From Exiguobacterium algae (GTDB lineage Bacteria > Bacillota > Bacilli > Exiguobacteriales > Exiguobacteriaceae): a stretch of DNA of 64,000 bases. The notes below the pieces were generated by a model that worked only from the letters and a program-made list of their open reading frames with translations, was not told the origin of the DNA and did no database searches. This document shows, one piece after another, positions 10,705 to 23,232 of the stretch; within the stretch, counting starts at the first letter, position 1, and each line of letters begins with the position of its first letter. The stretch spans positions 248,001 to 312,000 of the forward strand of contig NZ_JACSKZ010000002.1 of assembly GCF_018617875.1 (NCBI RefSeq), written 5' to 3'. The position numbers and the translations under genes are program-made.

Positions 10705-11531
10705 TTCAATTCGACCTTTCCTGTCTCAGAAATCAAGTCAACGACCGGTCGATTCGATGTCGACAGTTGGTAAACTCCAGGTTCGATTTCTTCATAACGA
10801 TCCGAACTTGAAACTTTTCCCGCAGTGGCTACATTGACTTGACCGGTAGCATGACGTGGTTCATAACTTAATGTGCCGGCCTCCGTTTGAATCGTCATCG
10901 CTTGATTGACGACGACGTCCCGTACCGTGGCGTGACGATACGAGCGGATTGTACCGGTCACGAATCGGGCCGATTCAATCGTCGTATCACTTTTCGTTTC
11001 CACACGCAGCCGGTCACTGTCTACTTTTTTCACGTTGACCGCGTTCGCATCCAGGACAATGGTTTTTGCACTGAGTCCTTGTCCGGTCACTTGCTCCGCC
11101 TCTAAATGAATCGAGGTCATCGAACTCGGTAAATATACACGTAATTTATACCGTGACGGTTGTGTACTGGCCCGACTTCCGAAATAACTCGACCAACCGT
11201 AACGTTCGACGACGTACATCGTATCGCCGACCGCCTTCACTTTGATTCGTCGTTCTTTCGAATTCGTCTGCAGTACCTCGATTTGAACTTTCTCGTTCGG
11301 ACTACGTACAAATTCTACGTTCCCGTGACTCGTCTCAAGACGCAACTTCTTCATCTGATAACGGTCTTCATATCGATCCCCTAGCGCCAACAAGTGACTG
11401 AATACAAATAAATTCACAAAAAATAAGACAGGGATCACGGTAAAGACGAGACCAAAGGCAAGTTTTCGATGTCCCGGAACGGCTTTGAAACGGGCACTCC
11501 ATGATTTTTCTTTTGTTCTTGAATACGCCAT
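10701..11531 (-). CDS. Single-TM protein with an extracytoplasmic beta-rich domain (DUF4097-like), function unknown
   Basis: 276 aa. A basic N-terminus (KEKSWSARFK) leads to one hydrophobic segment (residues ~27-50, FGLVFTVIPVLFFVNLFVF), then a long domain of short beta-like repeats (LRLETSHGNVEF, LDANAVNVKKV, IQTEAGTLSYEP, VDLISETGKVELK). This pattern resembles the putative adhesin/DUF4097 fold with repeating strand turns, often linked to envelope-stress systems. First gene of a two-gene operon with the exporter. I assign no function; the fold call is by eye. Confidence 0.6.
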   Translation of the reverse strand: MAYSRTKEKSWSARFKAVPGHRKLAFGLVFTVIPVLFFVNLFVFSHLLALGDRYEDRYQMKKLRLETSHGNVEFVRSPNEKVQIEVLQTNSKERRIKVKAVGDTMYVVERYGWSSYFGSRASTQPSRYKLRVYLPSSMTSIHLEAEQVTGQGLSAKTIVLDANAVNVKKVDSDRLRVETKSDTTIESARFVTGTIRSYRHATVRDVVVNQAMTIQTEAGTLSYEPRHATGQVNVATAGKVSSSDRYEEIEPGVYQLSTSNRPVVDLISETGKVELK

Positions 11532-11594
11532 AAGACTCTCCTTCTAGACTTGCTTCTCCTATTTTACCATGTTCAGTATCACATGGTACCACAT

Positions 11595-11624
11595 GAAAAA
11601 GAATCCGCCCGAAGGTGGATTCTT
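11595..11624 (-). terminator. Terminator of the pyr operon
   Basis: Minus-strand hairpin AAGAATCCACC / GCGGATTCTT with a UUCGG-type loop and a TTTTTC tail. It overlaps the pyrE stop codon. Confidence 0.88.
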
Positions 11625-12232
11625 AAGATGTGACGAGGTCGCTCCAGGCGCGAGGGTCTTGTTGCCACTCGCGAAGAGAGTGAATCTCTGATTCGTTTAA
11701 GTTCCCTGTCGATTCCGCAACCTCGACCAATTCAGGGAATGTCGTCAATGAAGTAGCACTGAGATTTGCATTCGCTAAATTCTTCTCTAAAATCGGCAAT
11801 CCGTAAGAGAAGATGGCTTGAATGCCGATTACCTCACCACCCGCTTCACGAATGGCATGGGCTGCATCGATACTCGACATACCCGTCGACAACAAATCCT
11901 CGATGACAAGTACGCGTGCTCTGCTGTCGAGTTTCCCCTCGATTTGATTCCCTTTCCCATGACCTTTCGCACTCGAACGGACGTAAATGAATGGAAGGCC
12001 GAGACGGTCGGCAAGTAAAACTCCGTGTGGGATACCGGCTGTGGCCGTTCCCGCGATGACATCGACTTCTGTTGACCCGAGTGCGTCCACCAATCCATCG
12101 ATGATCATGTTACGGATGTCGGGATAACTGAGCGTCAATCGGTTGTCACAATAGATTGGGCTTCTCAACCCGCTCGACCATGTATATGGCTCCGTCGGTG
12201 ATAATGTGACGGCTTTGATTTGTAATAAGGCT

Positions 12233-12249
<17 letters not shown>
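11623..12249 (-). CDS. pyrE: Orotate phosphoribosyltransferase
   Basis: Joins orotate to PRPP to make OMP, the fifth step of UMP synthesis. 208 aa. The PRPP-binding loop VLVIEDLLSTG and the flexible-loop region with SSAKGHGKGN are clear. Overlaps pyrF by 17 nt and is the last gene of the operon, as in B. subtilis. Confidence 0.96.
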
Positions 12250-14550
<2,301 letters not shown>

Positions 14551-14554
<4 letters not shown>

Positions 14555-17500
14555 ACCGTCACCCCGAATTGTGTAAAAGCCGGAATCCTGACAGTTTGGA
14601 ACGACAGACTTTCGATGACCTTTAAGAGAGCCTCAACCGTATCAAGTGACGTCAGACAAAGTGTCCCTTGTTCGGCAGCTGTTCTTCGAATTAGGAAGCC
14701 GTCTTTTGTGACGAGCGCGTCACGACTCGTCGTGTTGATGATCAAGTCAACATCTCCCCGTTCGATGACACTGAGCATCGTCTCACCCGATTCCTGAATC
14801 TTCCCGACGCGGCGGACGCGCATCTGCTCTGCCTCAAGGCGATCGGCCGTACCACTCGTTGCCATAAGGCGGAACCCGAGCTCATCGAAACGTTTTGCCA
14901 AGGCAAGTGCCTCTTCTTTATCATGGTCAGCGATTGTCATGAGCACATTTCCTTTTAATGCGATTTTCATACCGGCTGCGACAAGACCTTTATACAGTGC
15001 TTTTTCTAACGTTCGATCCGTTGCCATGACTTCTCCGGTCGATTTCATCTCCGGTCCAAGCGATGGATCGACTTCTTTTAACTTCGCAAACGAGAACACC
15101 GGTACTTTGACAGAAATGCTCTCCGCTTCCGGATGAATGCCGGTCCCGAGTCCAAGCTCTTTCAGTGTTGTACCTAGAATCGTCTGTGTGGCGATTCGGG
15201 CGACTGGAAGTCCGGTCACTTTTGAGATGAAAGGTACCGTACGGCTCGCGCGCGGGTTGACTTCAATCACATATAAATCGTCCGCATACACAAACTGGAT
15301 ATTTAACAGGCCTCTAATGTTAAATGCTTTGGCCAACTTGATTGTATAATCCATGACTTTTTGTTTCAGTTCAGCACTCAAGCGTTGGGGAGGATAGACC
15401 GCGATGGAGTCGCCCGAGTGAACGCCGGCACGTTCGATATGTTCCATGATGCCCGGGATATAGACGTCTGTCCCGTCACAAATCGCATCAACCTCGATTT
15501 CAATCCCTGTCAGGTACCGGTCGATGAGTACCGGTCGATCTTTCGAGGCGACGACCGCATGACGCATATACCGTTCGAGCTCTGTTTGTTCATAGACGAT
15601 TTCCATCGCCCGTCCCCCGAGGACATATGATGGTCGGACGAGTACCGGATAGCCAAGTTCATTCGCGCAAGCGACGGCCTCTTCGACGTTGGTCGCAGTT
15701 TTGCCCGGTGGTTGCGCCAGTCGTTCAGCTGTAAGCGTCGCTTCGAACGCTTTCCGGTCTTCGGCGCGGTCGATATCCTCAAGCGTCGTCCCGAGAATCT
15801 TCACCCCGTTCGCTTCAAGGGAAGCCGCCAGGTTGATGGCGGTTTGTCCACCGAACTGGACGATAACACCAAGCGGTTGTTCATTCCGAATGACTTCAAG
15901 GACATCTTCCGTTGTGAGCGGTTCGAAATAGAGACGATCCGAGATGGAGAAGTCCGTCGAGACCGTCTCCGGGTTGTTGTTGATGATGATGGCTTCATAA
16001 CCTGCATCTCGAATCGTTTGAATCGAGTGAACGGTCGCATAATCAAACTCGACACCTTGACCAATTCGGATTGGTCCTGACCCGAGGACAAGAATCGACG
16101 GTCGGTCGGTCTTCACCGCTTCGTTCTCCACTTCATACGTTCCGTAAAAATACGGTGTCTCCGATGCGAACTCGGCCGCACACGTGTCGACCATCTTGTA
16201 AACCGGCTTGATCCCCCAGTCCGTGCGTAACGCTTGGATTGAATCCACATCGGTCTGTTTGATACGGGCGATAGAAGCATCACTGAACCCGATCCGTTTC
16301 ACTTCAAGCAAGCGGTCTGCCGTCATGTCTTCTCGGAGAAGGGCCTGTTCCGCTTCCCAGATCCGTTCGAGTTTATGCAAGTAGAAGCGGTCAATCTGGG
16401 TCAACCGATGAAGGTCTTCAGTCGAATAGCCTCGACGCAACGCCTCATAAATCATGAACAATCGCTCATCCGTCGGTGTGTGTAGCGCTTGGTCGAGCGC
16501 ATCTTTCGACAATGTGGCTAGTTGCGGCACGTACAGTTCGTCTACCCCAAGTTCAAGGGAACGGACGGCCTTCAATAACGCTTCTTCTAAGTTTCGACCG
16601 ATGGCCATGACTTCACCCGTCGCTTTCATTTGTGTGCCTAAGCGGCGATCCGCGGACTCAAATTTATCGAAAGCGAACCTCGGGATTTTGGCGACCACAT
16701 AGTCGAGTGCCGGTTCGAATGATGCGTAGCTTGTTTCCGTGACCGGGTTTTTAAGTTCTGAGAGCTTGTAGCCGACCGCGACTTTTGCAGCGAGTTTCGC
16801 GATCGGATATCCTGTCGCTTTCGAGGCGAGGGCAGAACTTCTTGATACGCGCGGATTCACTTCGATGACATAATACGTGAAACTGTTTGGATCGAGGGCG
16901 AACTGGATGTTACATCCCCCTTCAATCCCAAGCGCACGGATGATATCGAGTGAGACGCTTCGAAGCATTTGATAGTCACGGTCTGAAAGTGTCTGCGTCG
17001 GGGCGAATACAATCGAATCACCCGTATGTACGCCGACAGGGTCAAAGTTTTCCATCGCACAAACGATGATGGCCTGGTCACTCGAGTCGCGCATCACCTC
17101 AAATTCGACTTCTTTCATGCCGGCAATTGATTTTTCGAGTAACACTTGTGTGACCGGGCTCGCTTTCAATCCGGACTCGACGATTCGTTCAAATGATTCC
17201 CGGTCGTGGGCAATCCCTCCCCCGGTCCCCCCAAGTGTATACGCCGGACGAATGATGATCGGATACCCGATACGCTCGGCAAATCCCCATGCTTCATCGA
17301 GTGAGTGGACAATTTCACTTTCAGGTACGCCATGCCCGAGTTCAAACATCAAGTTCCGAAATTGCTCGCGGTCCTCCGCTTGTTCGATTGCGGTCAACTT
17401 CGTACCGAGCAGTTCCACACCACAATCCCGTAAGACGCCGCGCTGCTCAAGCTCTACAGCCAGGTTCAACCCTGTCTGTCCCCCAAGTGTTGCGAGAAGC

Positions 17501-17754
17501 GCATCGGGCCGTTCCTGACGAATGATCCGCTCGACAAATTCTGGTTCTAACGGTTCGATATAGACACGGTCCGCCGTCGTCGGGTCAGTCATGATGGTCG
17601 CCGGGTTCGAGTTGACGAGAATCACTTCATAGCCTTCTTCTTTCAAGGCGAGACATGCCTGAGTTCCAGCGTAATCAAACTCTGCTGCTTGTCCGATGAC
17701 GATTGGACCGGATCCGATCACAAGGATTTTTTGAATATCTGGACGTTTTGGCAT
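14551..17754 (-). CDS. carB: Carbamoyl-phosphate synthase large subunit
   Basis: Makes carbamoyl phosphate from bicarbonate, ATP and ammonia supplied by CarA. The start [14 protein letters not shown] at 17754 (1067 aa) lies one base after the carA stop; the open frame runs 51 codons further upstream but that part overlaps carA and is not family-like. There are two homologous ATP-grasp halves (first [11 protein letters not shown], second [11 protein letters not shown]), an oligomerisation region between them, and a C-terminal MGS-like allosteric domain (from about residue 930). This is the single carAB pair seen in the window and is dedicated to pyrimidines by location. Confidence 0.97.
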
Positions 17755-17755
17755 G

Positions 17756-18838
17756 TCAAATTCCCACTTTCTGTTTGTTTTCTTGTACGAGTTGCATGAA
17801 GCGGTCAAACAAATCATTCGCATCAAACGGTCCGGGTGCGGCTTCCGGGTGATATTGAACAGAGAACGTCGGATAATGGAGGTGCTTGAGTCCTTCAATC
17901 GTTCCATCGTTTACCGCACGATGTGTCACGACGAGCGAGGTGGATGGAAGCGTGACCTCATCTACTGCGTATCCGTGGTTTTGTGACGTGATTGTCACGG
18001 CCCCTGTGTCAAGCTCGAGCACCGGATGGTTGGCCCCACGGTGTCCGAACGGAAGTTTAAACGTATTCGCCCCGCTTGCCAAGGCAATGAGTTGATGGCC
18101 GAGGCAAATGCCGAACATCGGCAGGTTTGGCATGAGTGTCTTAATGAGTGGCAGAGCGGTCGGGACGTCTTTCGGGTCTCCGGGTCCGTTTGACAGCATG
18201 ACGCCGTCCGGTTCGTAACGCAAAACGTCCTCTGCTGTCACATTATGCGGGAACACGACGACCTCACAGTCCCGTTTCATGAGTTCACGCATGATGCCGA
18301 GCTTCGCCCCAAAATCGATCAATGCGATCCGCGGACCCTTCCCTGTACTTACATACGTCCGTTTTGTCGAGACACGCTCTACTTGATCGACGGGTGACGA
18401 AGCGAGGAATCGCGCCGATACGTCCTCCCACGTCGATTCACCATCAACCATGACGCCTCGCATGACACCTTGAGCTCGTAAATGACGTGTCAACATGCGC
18501 GTATCGATATCAGACAGTCCCGGGATTCCAAATCGTTCGAGCGTCTTTCCAAGTGTCGCCGTTGATCTGAAGTTTGACGGCGTGTCGCATGCTTCCTTCA
18601 CGATCAATGCTTTCGCAACAGGTACCGTCGTTTCAAAATCTTCGCGGTTAATGCCGTAGTTTCCAATCAACGGATTTGTGAGGACAATCATTTGGTCACA
18701 GTAAGAAGGATCCGATAAGATCTCCTGGTAGCCGGTCATCCCGGTTTGGAAAACGACTTCCCCCATCGTGTCTGCCATTGCACCGAATCCTTTTCCAACA
18801 AATGATGCCCCGTCCTCAAGCCATAATGTTCGTTTCAT
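17756..18838 (-). CDS. carA: Carbamoyl-phosphate synthase small (glutaminase) subunit
   Basis: Class I glutamine amidotransferase that feeds ammonia to CarB. The start [10 protein letters not shown] at 18838 (360 aa) follows AAGGGGAG; a frame 12 codons longer has no better site. The N-terminal CarA domain is followed by the amidotransferase with nucleophile Cys in FGICLGHQ and His/Glu in QYHPEA. The first 23 nt overlap the end of pyrC. Confidence 0.97.
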   Translation of the reverse strand: MKRTLWLEDGASFVGKGFGAMADTMGEVVFQTGMTGYQEILSDPSYCDQMIVLTNPLIGNYGINREDFETTVPVAKALIVKEACDTPSNFRSTATLGKTLERFGIPGLSDIDTRMLTRHLRAQGVMRGVMVDGESTWEDVSARFLASSPVDQVERVSTKRTYVSTGKGPRIALIDFGAKLGIMRELMKRDCEVVVFPHNVTAEDVLRYEPDGVMLSNGPGDPKDVPTALPLIKTLMPNLPMFGICLGHQLIALASGANTFKLPFGHRGANHPVLELDTGAVTITSQNHGYAVDEVTLPSTSLVVTHRAVNDGTIEGLKHLHYPTFSVQYHPEAAPGPFDANDLFDRFMQLVQENKQKVGI

Positions 18839-20096
18839 CGAATCTCCCCTTATATACGATTTTTCCCCCGACAATCGTCATCACTGGCCATCCGACCAGT
18901 GTCTCACCAGCAAACGGCGTGTTTTTTCCTTTCGAGTAAAACGTAACCGGATCGACCAATCGTTCTGTCTCTGTATCGATCAACACCAAGTCGGCCGCCG
19001 CATTCTCTTCAATCACCCCGTAAGGCAAGTCGAACACGTCACATGGCCGTTTCGTCATCCACTCGATCAACTCGTTTTCTTTCATCATCCGTGTTTTGAC
19101 AAACCGTGTATAAAGGAGGGGAAATGCTGTCTCAAATCCTGTGATGCCAAATGGTGCCCGTTCCATCCCCTGCGCCTTTTCCTCGGCTGTATGTGGAGCA
19201 TGGTCGGTGGCGATCAAATCGATCGTCCCATCGAATAGTCCTTCAATCAATGCCTGCCGGTCGTCTTCACTTCGTAGCGGCGGATTCATTTTGAAGTTCG
19301 CATCGAGTCCAGGAATATCATCCTCGCTCAAGACGAGATGGTGCGGCGTCACTTCGGCCGTCACATGAATTCCTGCCCGTTTCGCATCGCGGATGACCCG
19401 TACCGACTGTCTGGATGAGACGTGACACACATGATAATGGCAACCTGTCTCTTCTGCGATCAAGACGTCTCTTGCGATATGAATACTTTCGGCCAAACTA
19501 GGAATCCCTTGGATCCCATGCGCTGCACTGAATTTCCCTTCGTGCACGGAGCCTGCTTTTAACGTATTATCTTCACAATGTGCGACCACCGCCTTGTTCA
19601 GCCTTTTGGCTTCTCTCATCGCTGCACGCATCATCGCAGCTGACTGCACGCCGACGCCATCATCCGTGAAAGCGAACGCATCAGACAAGGATGCCATGTC
19701 CACCTGTTCCTGCCCGAGTTGACGTTTCGTAATTGCCGCATACGGGAGAACCCGTACACGTGCATCCTGGTCGATTCGTGATAACAAATCATCCATCGTC
19801 TTTCGGTCATCCGGTACAGGTCTCGTATTCGGCATCGCACAAACGGTTGTAAACCCGCCAGCAGCAGCCGCTTTTGTCCCGGATTGAATCGTTTCTTTCG
19901 CTTCACCGCCAGGTTCTCGTAAATGAACATGTACGTCAACGAGCCCCGGTGCGACGAGATAATTCGCCGCATCAATGACCTCGTGCCCGCCCTGATCTCC
20001 TTTGTAATCAAGCGATTGAATGAAGCCGTCTTGAATGAGAATGTTACCTGTCCGTTTTGTTTCCCCGTCATACCACGTCGCGTGTTGAAGTATCAT
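18816..20096 (-). CDS. pyrC: Dihydroorotase
   Basis: Cyclises carbamoyl-aspartate to dihydroorotate. 426 aa, the type I (long) form found in Gram-positives. Metal-binding motif [11 protein letters not shown] near residue 53, then VVAHCED, a conserved His in VCHVSS, and DHAPH as the late metal/substrate motif. ATGA overlap with pyrB upstream. Confidence 0.96.
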   Translation of the reverse strand: MILQHATWYDGETKRTGNILIQDGFIQSLDYKGDQGGHEVIDAANYLVAPGLVDVHVHLREPGGEAKETIQSGTKAAAAGGFTTVCAMPNTRPVPDDRKTMDDLLSRIDQDARVRVLPYAAITKRQLGQEQVDMASLSDAFAFTDDGVGVQSAAMMRAAMREAKRLNKAVVAHCEDNTLKAGSVHEGKFSAAHGIQGIPSLAESIHIARDVLIAEETGCHYHVCHVSSRQSVRVIRDAKRAGIHVTAEVTPHHLVLSEDDIPGLDANFKMNPPLRSEDDRQALIEGLFDGTIDLIATDHAPHTAEEKAQGMERAPFGITGFETAFPLLYTRFVKTRMMKENELIEWMTKRPCDVFDLPYGVIEENAAADLVLIDTETERLVDPVTFYSKGKNTPFAGETLVGWPVMTIVGGKIVYKGRFDETNIMA

Positions 20097-21010
20097 GATT
20101 GTCCCCCTAGTGCTCGATTTAAAATGGCCATCCGCGCGTATACCCCGTTCGTCATCTGCGGAAAGATGCGTGATTTGTCATGCTCGATCAAACACCCCGC
20201 AATTTCGACATCCCGGTTTACCGGAGCGGGGTGCATGATGATCGCCCCGTCTTTCATTTTTGCAACCCGTTCAACCGTCAATCCGTATCGCTCGTGATAT
20301 TCTTCTTTTGAAAAGATGTCGCCCATAATATGCCGCTCGTGCTGGACGCGCAGTAACATGATGACGTCACACGTCGCGAGGACGTCATCCAATTCTTTTC
20401 GTTCCAATCCCATCGAGTCATCCCACCAAGATTCCGGACTGCAGCCGACCACATTGGCGCCGAGACGTTTTAATACGCTTGCGTTTGAACGGGCCACGCG
20501 GCTATGGACGAGGTCACCGCAGATGGCAACGTTCAATCCTTGAAACGTCTTGAACTCCTCAAAGATGGTGACAAGATCGAGCAGGGACTGAGACGGATGT
20601 TCGCCGCTCCCGTCTCCGCCGTTTAATACAGGGATGTTCAACTTCTCAACGAGTTCATGGTAGTATCCCGCTTCCGGATGGCGGATGACGAGGGCGTTTA
20701 CACCGATTGCCTCAAGTGTTTTGCACGTATCGTAGAGCGTTTCACCTTTTGTGACCGATGAAGTCGTCACATCGAATGGAATCTCCTGGATGCTCAAGTG
20801 ACGCTCCGCCATCTGAAAAGAATTTTTTGTCCGTGTCGAGTTTTCAAAGAACAGGTTTGCCACGGTCTTTCCGTTAAAGAGGGGCGGCAAATCCCCTTGC
20901 TTATAGCGCAAGGATTCTTCAATCATGCCCATGATTTCTTCAAGCGAGAGTGATTCTAAGCTCACAAAATGCTTCGTTTCTTGTACGGACTTGGATTGGG
21001 TAGTATTCAT
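20093..21010 (-). CDS. pyrB: Aspartate carbamoyltransferase catalytic subunit
   Basis: Commits carbamoyl phosphate to pyrimidines by joining it to aspartate. 305 aa. The carbamoyl-phosphate site [10 protein letters not shown] and the HPSQSLLD and MRVQ-like (LLRVQHER) motifs are present. No pyrI is present, as expected for Bacillales, where the trimer is unregulated and control is by PyrR. Ribosome site AAAGGAGGAG is 8 nt before the ATG. Confidence 0.97.
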   Translation of the reverse strand: MNTTQSKSVQETKHFVSLESLSLEEIMGMIEESLRYKQGDLPPLFNGKTVANLFFENSTRTKNSFQMAERHLSIQEIPFDVTTSSVTKGETLYDTCKTLEAIGVNALVIRHPEAGYYHELVEKLNIPVLNGGDGSGEHPSQSLLDLVTIFEEFKTFQGLNVAICGDLVHSRVARSNASVLKRLGANVVGCSPESWWDDSMGLERKELDDVLATCDVIMLLRVQHERHIMGDIFSKEEYHERYGLTVERVAKMKDGAIIMHPAPVNRDVEIAGCLIEHDKSRIFPQMTNGVYARMAILNRALGGQS

Positions 21011-21040
21011 GTTCGTCTCCTCCTTTGTTGTAAAGGCAAA

Positions 21041-21080
21041 GAGAAAAGGCGCCTCTTCACCTGTCGTGAAGGGACGCCTT
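21041..21080 (-). terminator. Attenuator terminator ahead of pyrB
   Basis: Minus-strand hairpin made of AAGGCG / CGCCTT and an inner CTTCAC / GTGAAG stem, followed by TTTTCTC. It lies between the pyrP stop and the pyrB ribosome site, so it can reduce pyrBCcarABpyrKDFE transcription when UMP is high. Confidence 0.8.
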
Positions 21081-21118
21081 CATTCGGGCAAACCACACCC
21101 AAATAAACGAGCCTTCAC

Positions 21119-21147
21119 TTTGCCGACCTCACGGGATCGATTTAAAA
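21119..21147 (-). promoter_or_regulatory. Variant PyrR-binding hairpin overlapping the pyrP stop codon
   Basis: On the minus strand the 14-mer GATCCCGTGAGGTC (21125-21138) fits the general PyrR loop ARUCCNGNGAGGYU with an outer G-C closing pair in place of A-U. CTTT upstream (in the last pyrP codon and stop) can pair with AAAG downstream, reproducing the lower stem seen at the other two sites. It should act as the anti-antiterminator for the 21041-21080 terminator; GGCAAA (21118-21123) and TTTGCC (about 21086-21091) can form an alternative pairing. Confidence 0.7.
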
Positions 21148-22443
21148 GTTACTTGCTTGTTTCGTATTTTCAGTTTTCGCTTCAACCACTGTTTCCACTT
21201 CTTCTTTCGGCAAGATCGCGTTGAGCAAGATCCCGACGACTGTCGCGAGTGCCATTCCTTGAATCGGGAAGCTACCGATTTGAACCATCGCACCACCGAG
21301 TCCGATGACGAGGATGACAGATGAGATGATCAAGTTGCGCTTTTCGGCCAAGTCGACTTTGCTTTCTACCATTGTTCGTAATCCGTTCGAAGCGATGACA
21401 CCGAACAAGAGAATCGAGATACCGCCTTTGACCGGGTTCGGGATCGTCGAGATGAATGCTTCGATATGACCGAGGAAGCCGAAGCTGATCGCCATGAGTG
21501 CCGCACCGGCGATGACGTAGACGCTGTATACTCGTGTGATTGCCATGACCCCGTTGTTTTCACCGTATGTCGTACATGGCGGACCACCGAGTGCCGAGGC
21601 CACCGCTTTTCCGACGCCATCTCCGAGAAGTGTACGGTGAAGGCCTGGGTCTTTCATCGTTTCACGACCGATGATTTTTGATGTCACCATCTGGTCACCG
21701 ATATGCTCGGTCATCGTGACGAGCGCAACCGGAACGATGGCAAGAAGCGCACCGGCTTGCCACATCGGCATGTAGTCGACGAACACCATGGTGAAGTCTG
21801 GAAGCTGGAACAGGCTCGCTTGACTGATGGCCGAGTAGTCAATGATACCGAACATGGCGGCAACCGCATATCCTCCGACGATTCCGAACAAGATTGGGAC
21901 CGCGCCCCAAACCCCTTTTAGTTTCGTCATAGCGAGCATCGTGATACCGAGCGTAAGTAATGCGATCGTGATGTACGTCCCGTTATAGGCACCGTCTTTA
22001 TTCATTGACATATCGATTGCAACCGGTGCAAGCGACAATCCGATGACCATGATGACCGGACCGACAACGATTGGCGGAAGTAAACGCAATAACCAGTTGA
22101 CGCCTGTTTTATAGATGATCAGGGAAACGACCCCGTACACCGAACCGGCGACGATTCCGCCAAAGAGGGCGGCTTCGACTCCCCATTGCTGACTGACCGC
22201 AATGATTGGAGCGATATATGCGAAACTTGAGCCGAGGTATGTTGGGACTTTGAAGCGGGTGATGGCTAAGAATGAGAGCGTGGCCACCCCGGAGGCGACG
22301 AGTGCGACGGATGTGTTCAATCCCGTTAAAATCGGCACTAAAATCGTCGCTCCGAACATGGCGAAGACGTGTTGAAGGCTGAATAAAAGCCATTGTGGGA
22401 AATGAGCTGGACGCTCGTGGATGTTTAGAACAGGTTGTTTCAT
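21142..22443 (-). CDS. pyrP: Uracil permease (nucleobase-cation symporter-2 family)
   Basis: Imports uracil using the proton gradient. 433 aa with about 14 hydrophobic segments, the NCS2 layout. Family features: QHVFAMFGATILVP near the N-terminus and, further on, the EHIGDQ and GGPPCTTYGEN signatures. It lies between pyrR and pyrB as in B. subtilis. Its ribosome site is inside a PyrR-binding hairpin and its stop codon is inside another. Confidence 0.96.
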   Translation of the reverse strand: MKQPVLNIHERPAHFPQWLLFSLQHVFAMFGATILVPILTGLNTSVALVASGVATLSFLAITRFKVPTYLGSSFAYIAPIIAVSQQWGVEAALFGGIVAGSVYGVVSLIIYKTGVNWLLRLLPPIVVGPVIMVIGLSLAPVAIDMSMNKDGAYNGTYITIALLTLGITMLAMTKLKGVWGAVPILFGIVGGYAVAAMFGIIDYSAISQASLFQLPDFTMVFVDYMPMWQAGALLAIVPVALVTMTEHIGDQMVTSKIIGRETMKDPGLHRTLLGDGVGKAVASALGGPPCTTYGENNGVMAITRVYSVYVIAGAALMAISFGFLGHIEAFISTIPNPVKGGISILLFGVIASNGLRTMVESKVDLAEKRNLIISSVILVIGLGGAMVQIGSFPIQGMALATVVGILLNAILPKEEVETVVEAKTENTKQASNF

Positions 22444-22445
22444 AT

Positions 22446-22492
22446 TGAATTTCTCCTTCCTGGCCTCTCTGGACCACCTTAAAGGTTTTGGA
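22446..22492 (-). promoter_or_regulatory. PyrR-binding hairpin that contains the pyrP ribosome binding site
   Basis: The minus strand reads GGTCCAGAGAGGCC (22462-22475), the classic PyrR loop. The lower stem pairs CCTT with AAGG, and that AAGG is part of the pyrP Shine-Dalgarno AAGGAG, 9 nt from the ATG. The 49-nt pyrR-pyrP gap has no room for a terminator hairpin, so control here is probably at translation. Confidence 0.8.
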
Positions 22493-23050
<558 letters not shown>

Positions 23051-23054
23051 TTAC

Positions 23055-23095
23055 AAAAAAGAAGACTCCCTCATCCTGCTGGAAAGGGAGTCTTC
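23055..23095 (-). terminator. Attenuator terminator in the pyr leader
   Basis: 11-bp perfect stem (GAAGACTCCCT / AGGGAGTCTTC) followed by TTTTTTG on the minus strand, 29 nt before the pyrR start. Confidence 0.92.
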
Positions 23096-23096
23096 A

Positions 23097-23118
23097 TAAA
23101 AAACGGCAGTCTTCTGCC
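23097..23118 (-). terminator. Second, smaller terminator-like hairpin in the pyr leader
   Basis: GGCAG-AAGA-CTGCC followed by GTTTTTT on the minus strand, immediately ahead of the strong terminator. The 5-bp stem is short but GC-rich. It may be a weak upstream terminator or part of the antiterminator switch. Confidence 0.5.
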
Positions 23119-23156
23119 ATTGTATGAGCGACTTGTTCGTGACCGCAGTCACAATC

Positions 23157-23190
23157 CTTTCACAGCCTCTCTGGACTGGGTTTAAAGGTG
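23157..23190 (-). promoter_or_regulatory. PyrR-binding hairpin in the pyr leader
   Basis: The minus strand has AGTCCAGAGAGGCT (23164-23177), an exact match to the PyrR loop, with CCTTT / AAAGG as lower stem. Together with the terminators downstream this is the standard PyrR attenuator controlling pyrR and the whole operon. Confidence 0.92.
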
Positions 23191-23203
23191 TTTTGCTTTC
23201 TAG

Positions 23204-23232
23204 ACTATAAAACGGAATCGAAGGAATGTCAA
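23204..23232 (-). promoter_or_regulatory. Sigma-A promoter of the pyr operon
   Basis: TTGACA (23232-23227), 17-nt spacer, TATAGT (23209-23204). The -35 box includes the rluD stop codon TGA. Transcription should begin near 23197, giving a leader of about 170 nt. Confidence 0.93.

Noticed and set aside
17755-17907. 51-codon N-terminal extension of carB
   Set aside because: It lies in carA in another frame. [11 protein letters not shown] at 17754 is the family start, one base after carA.
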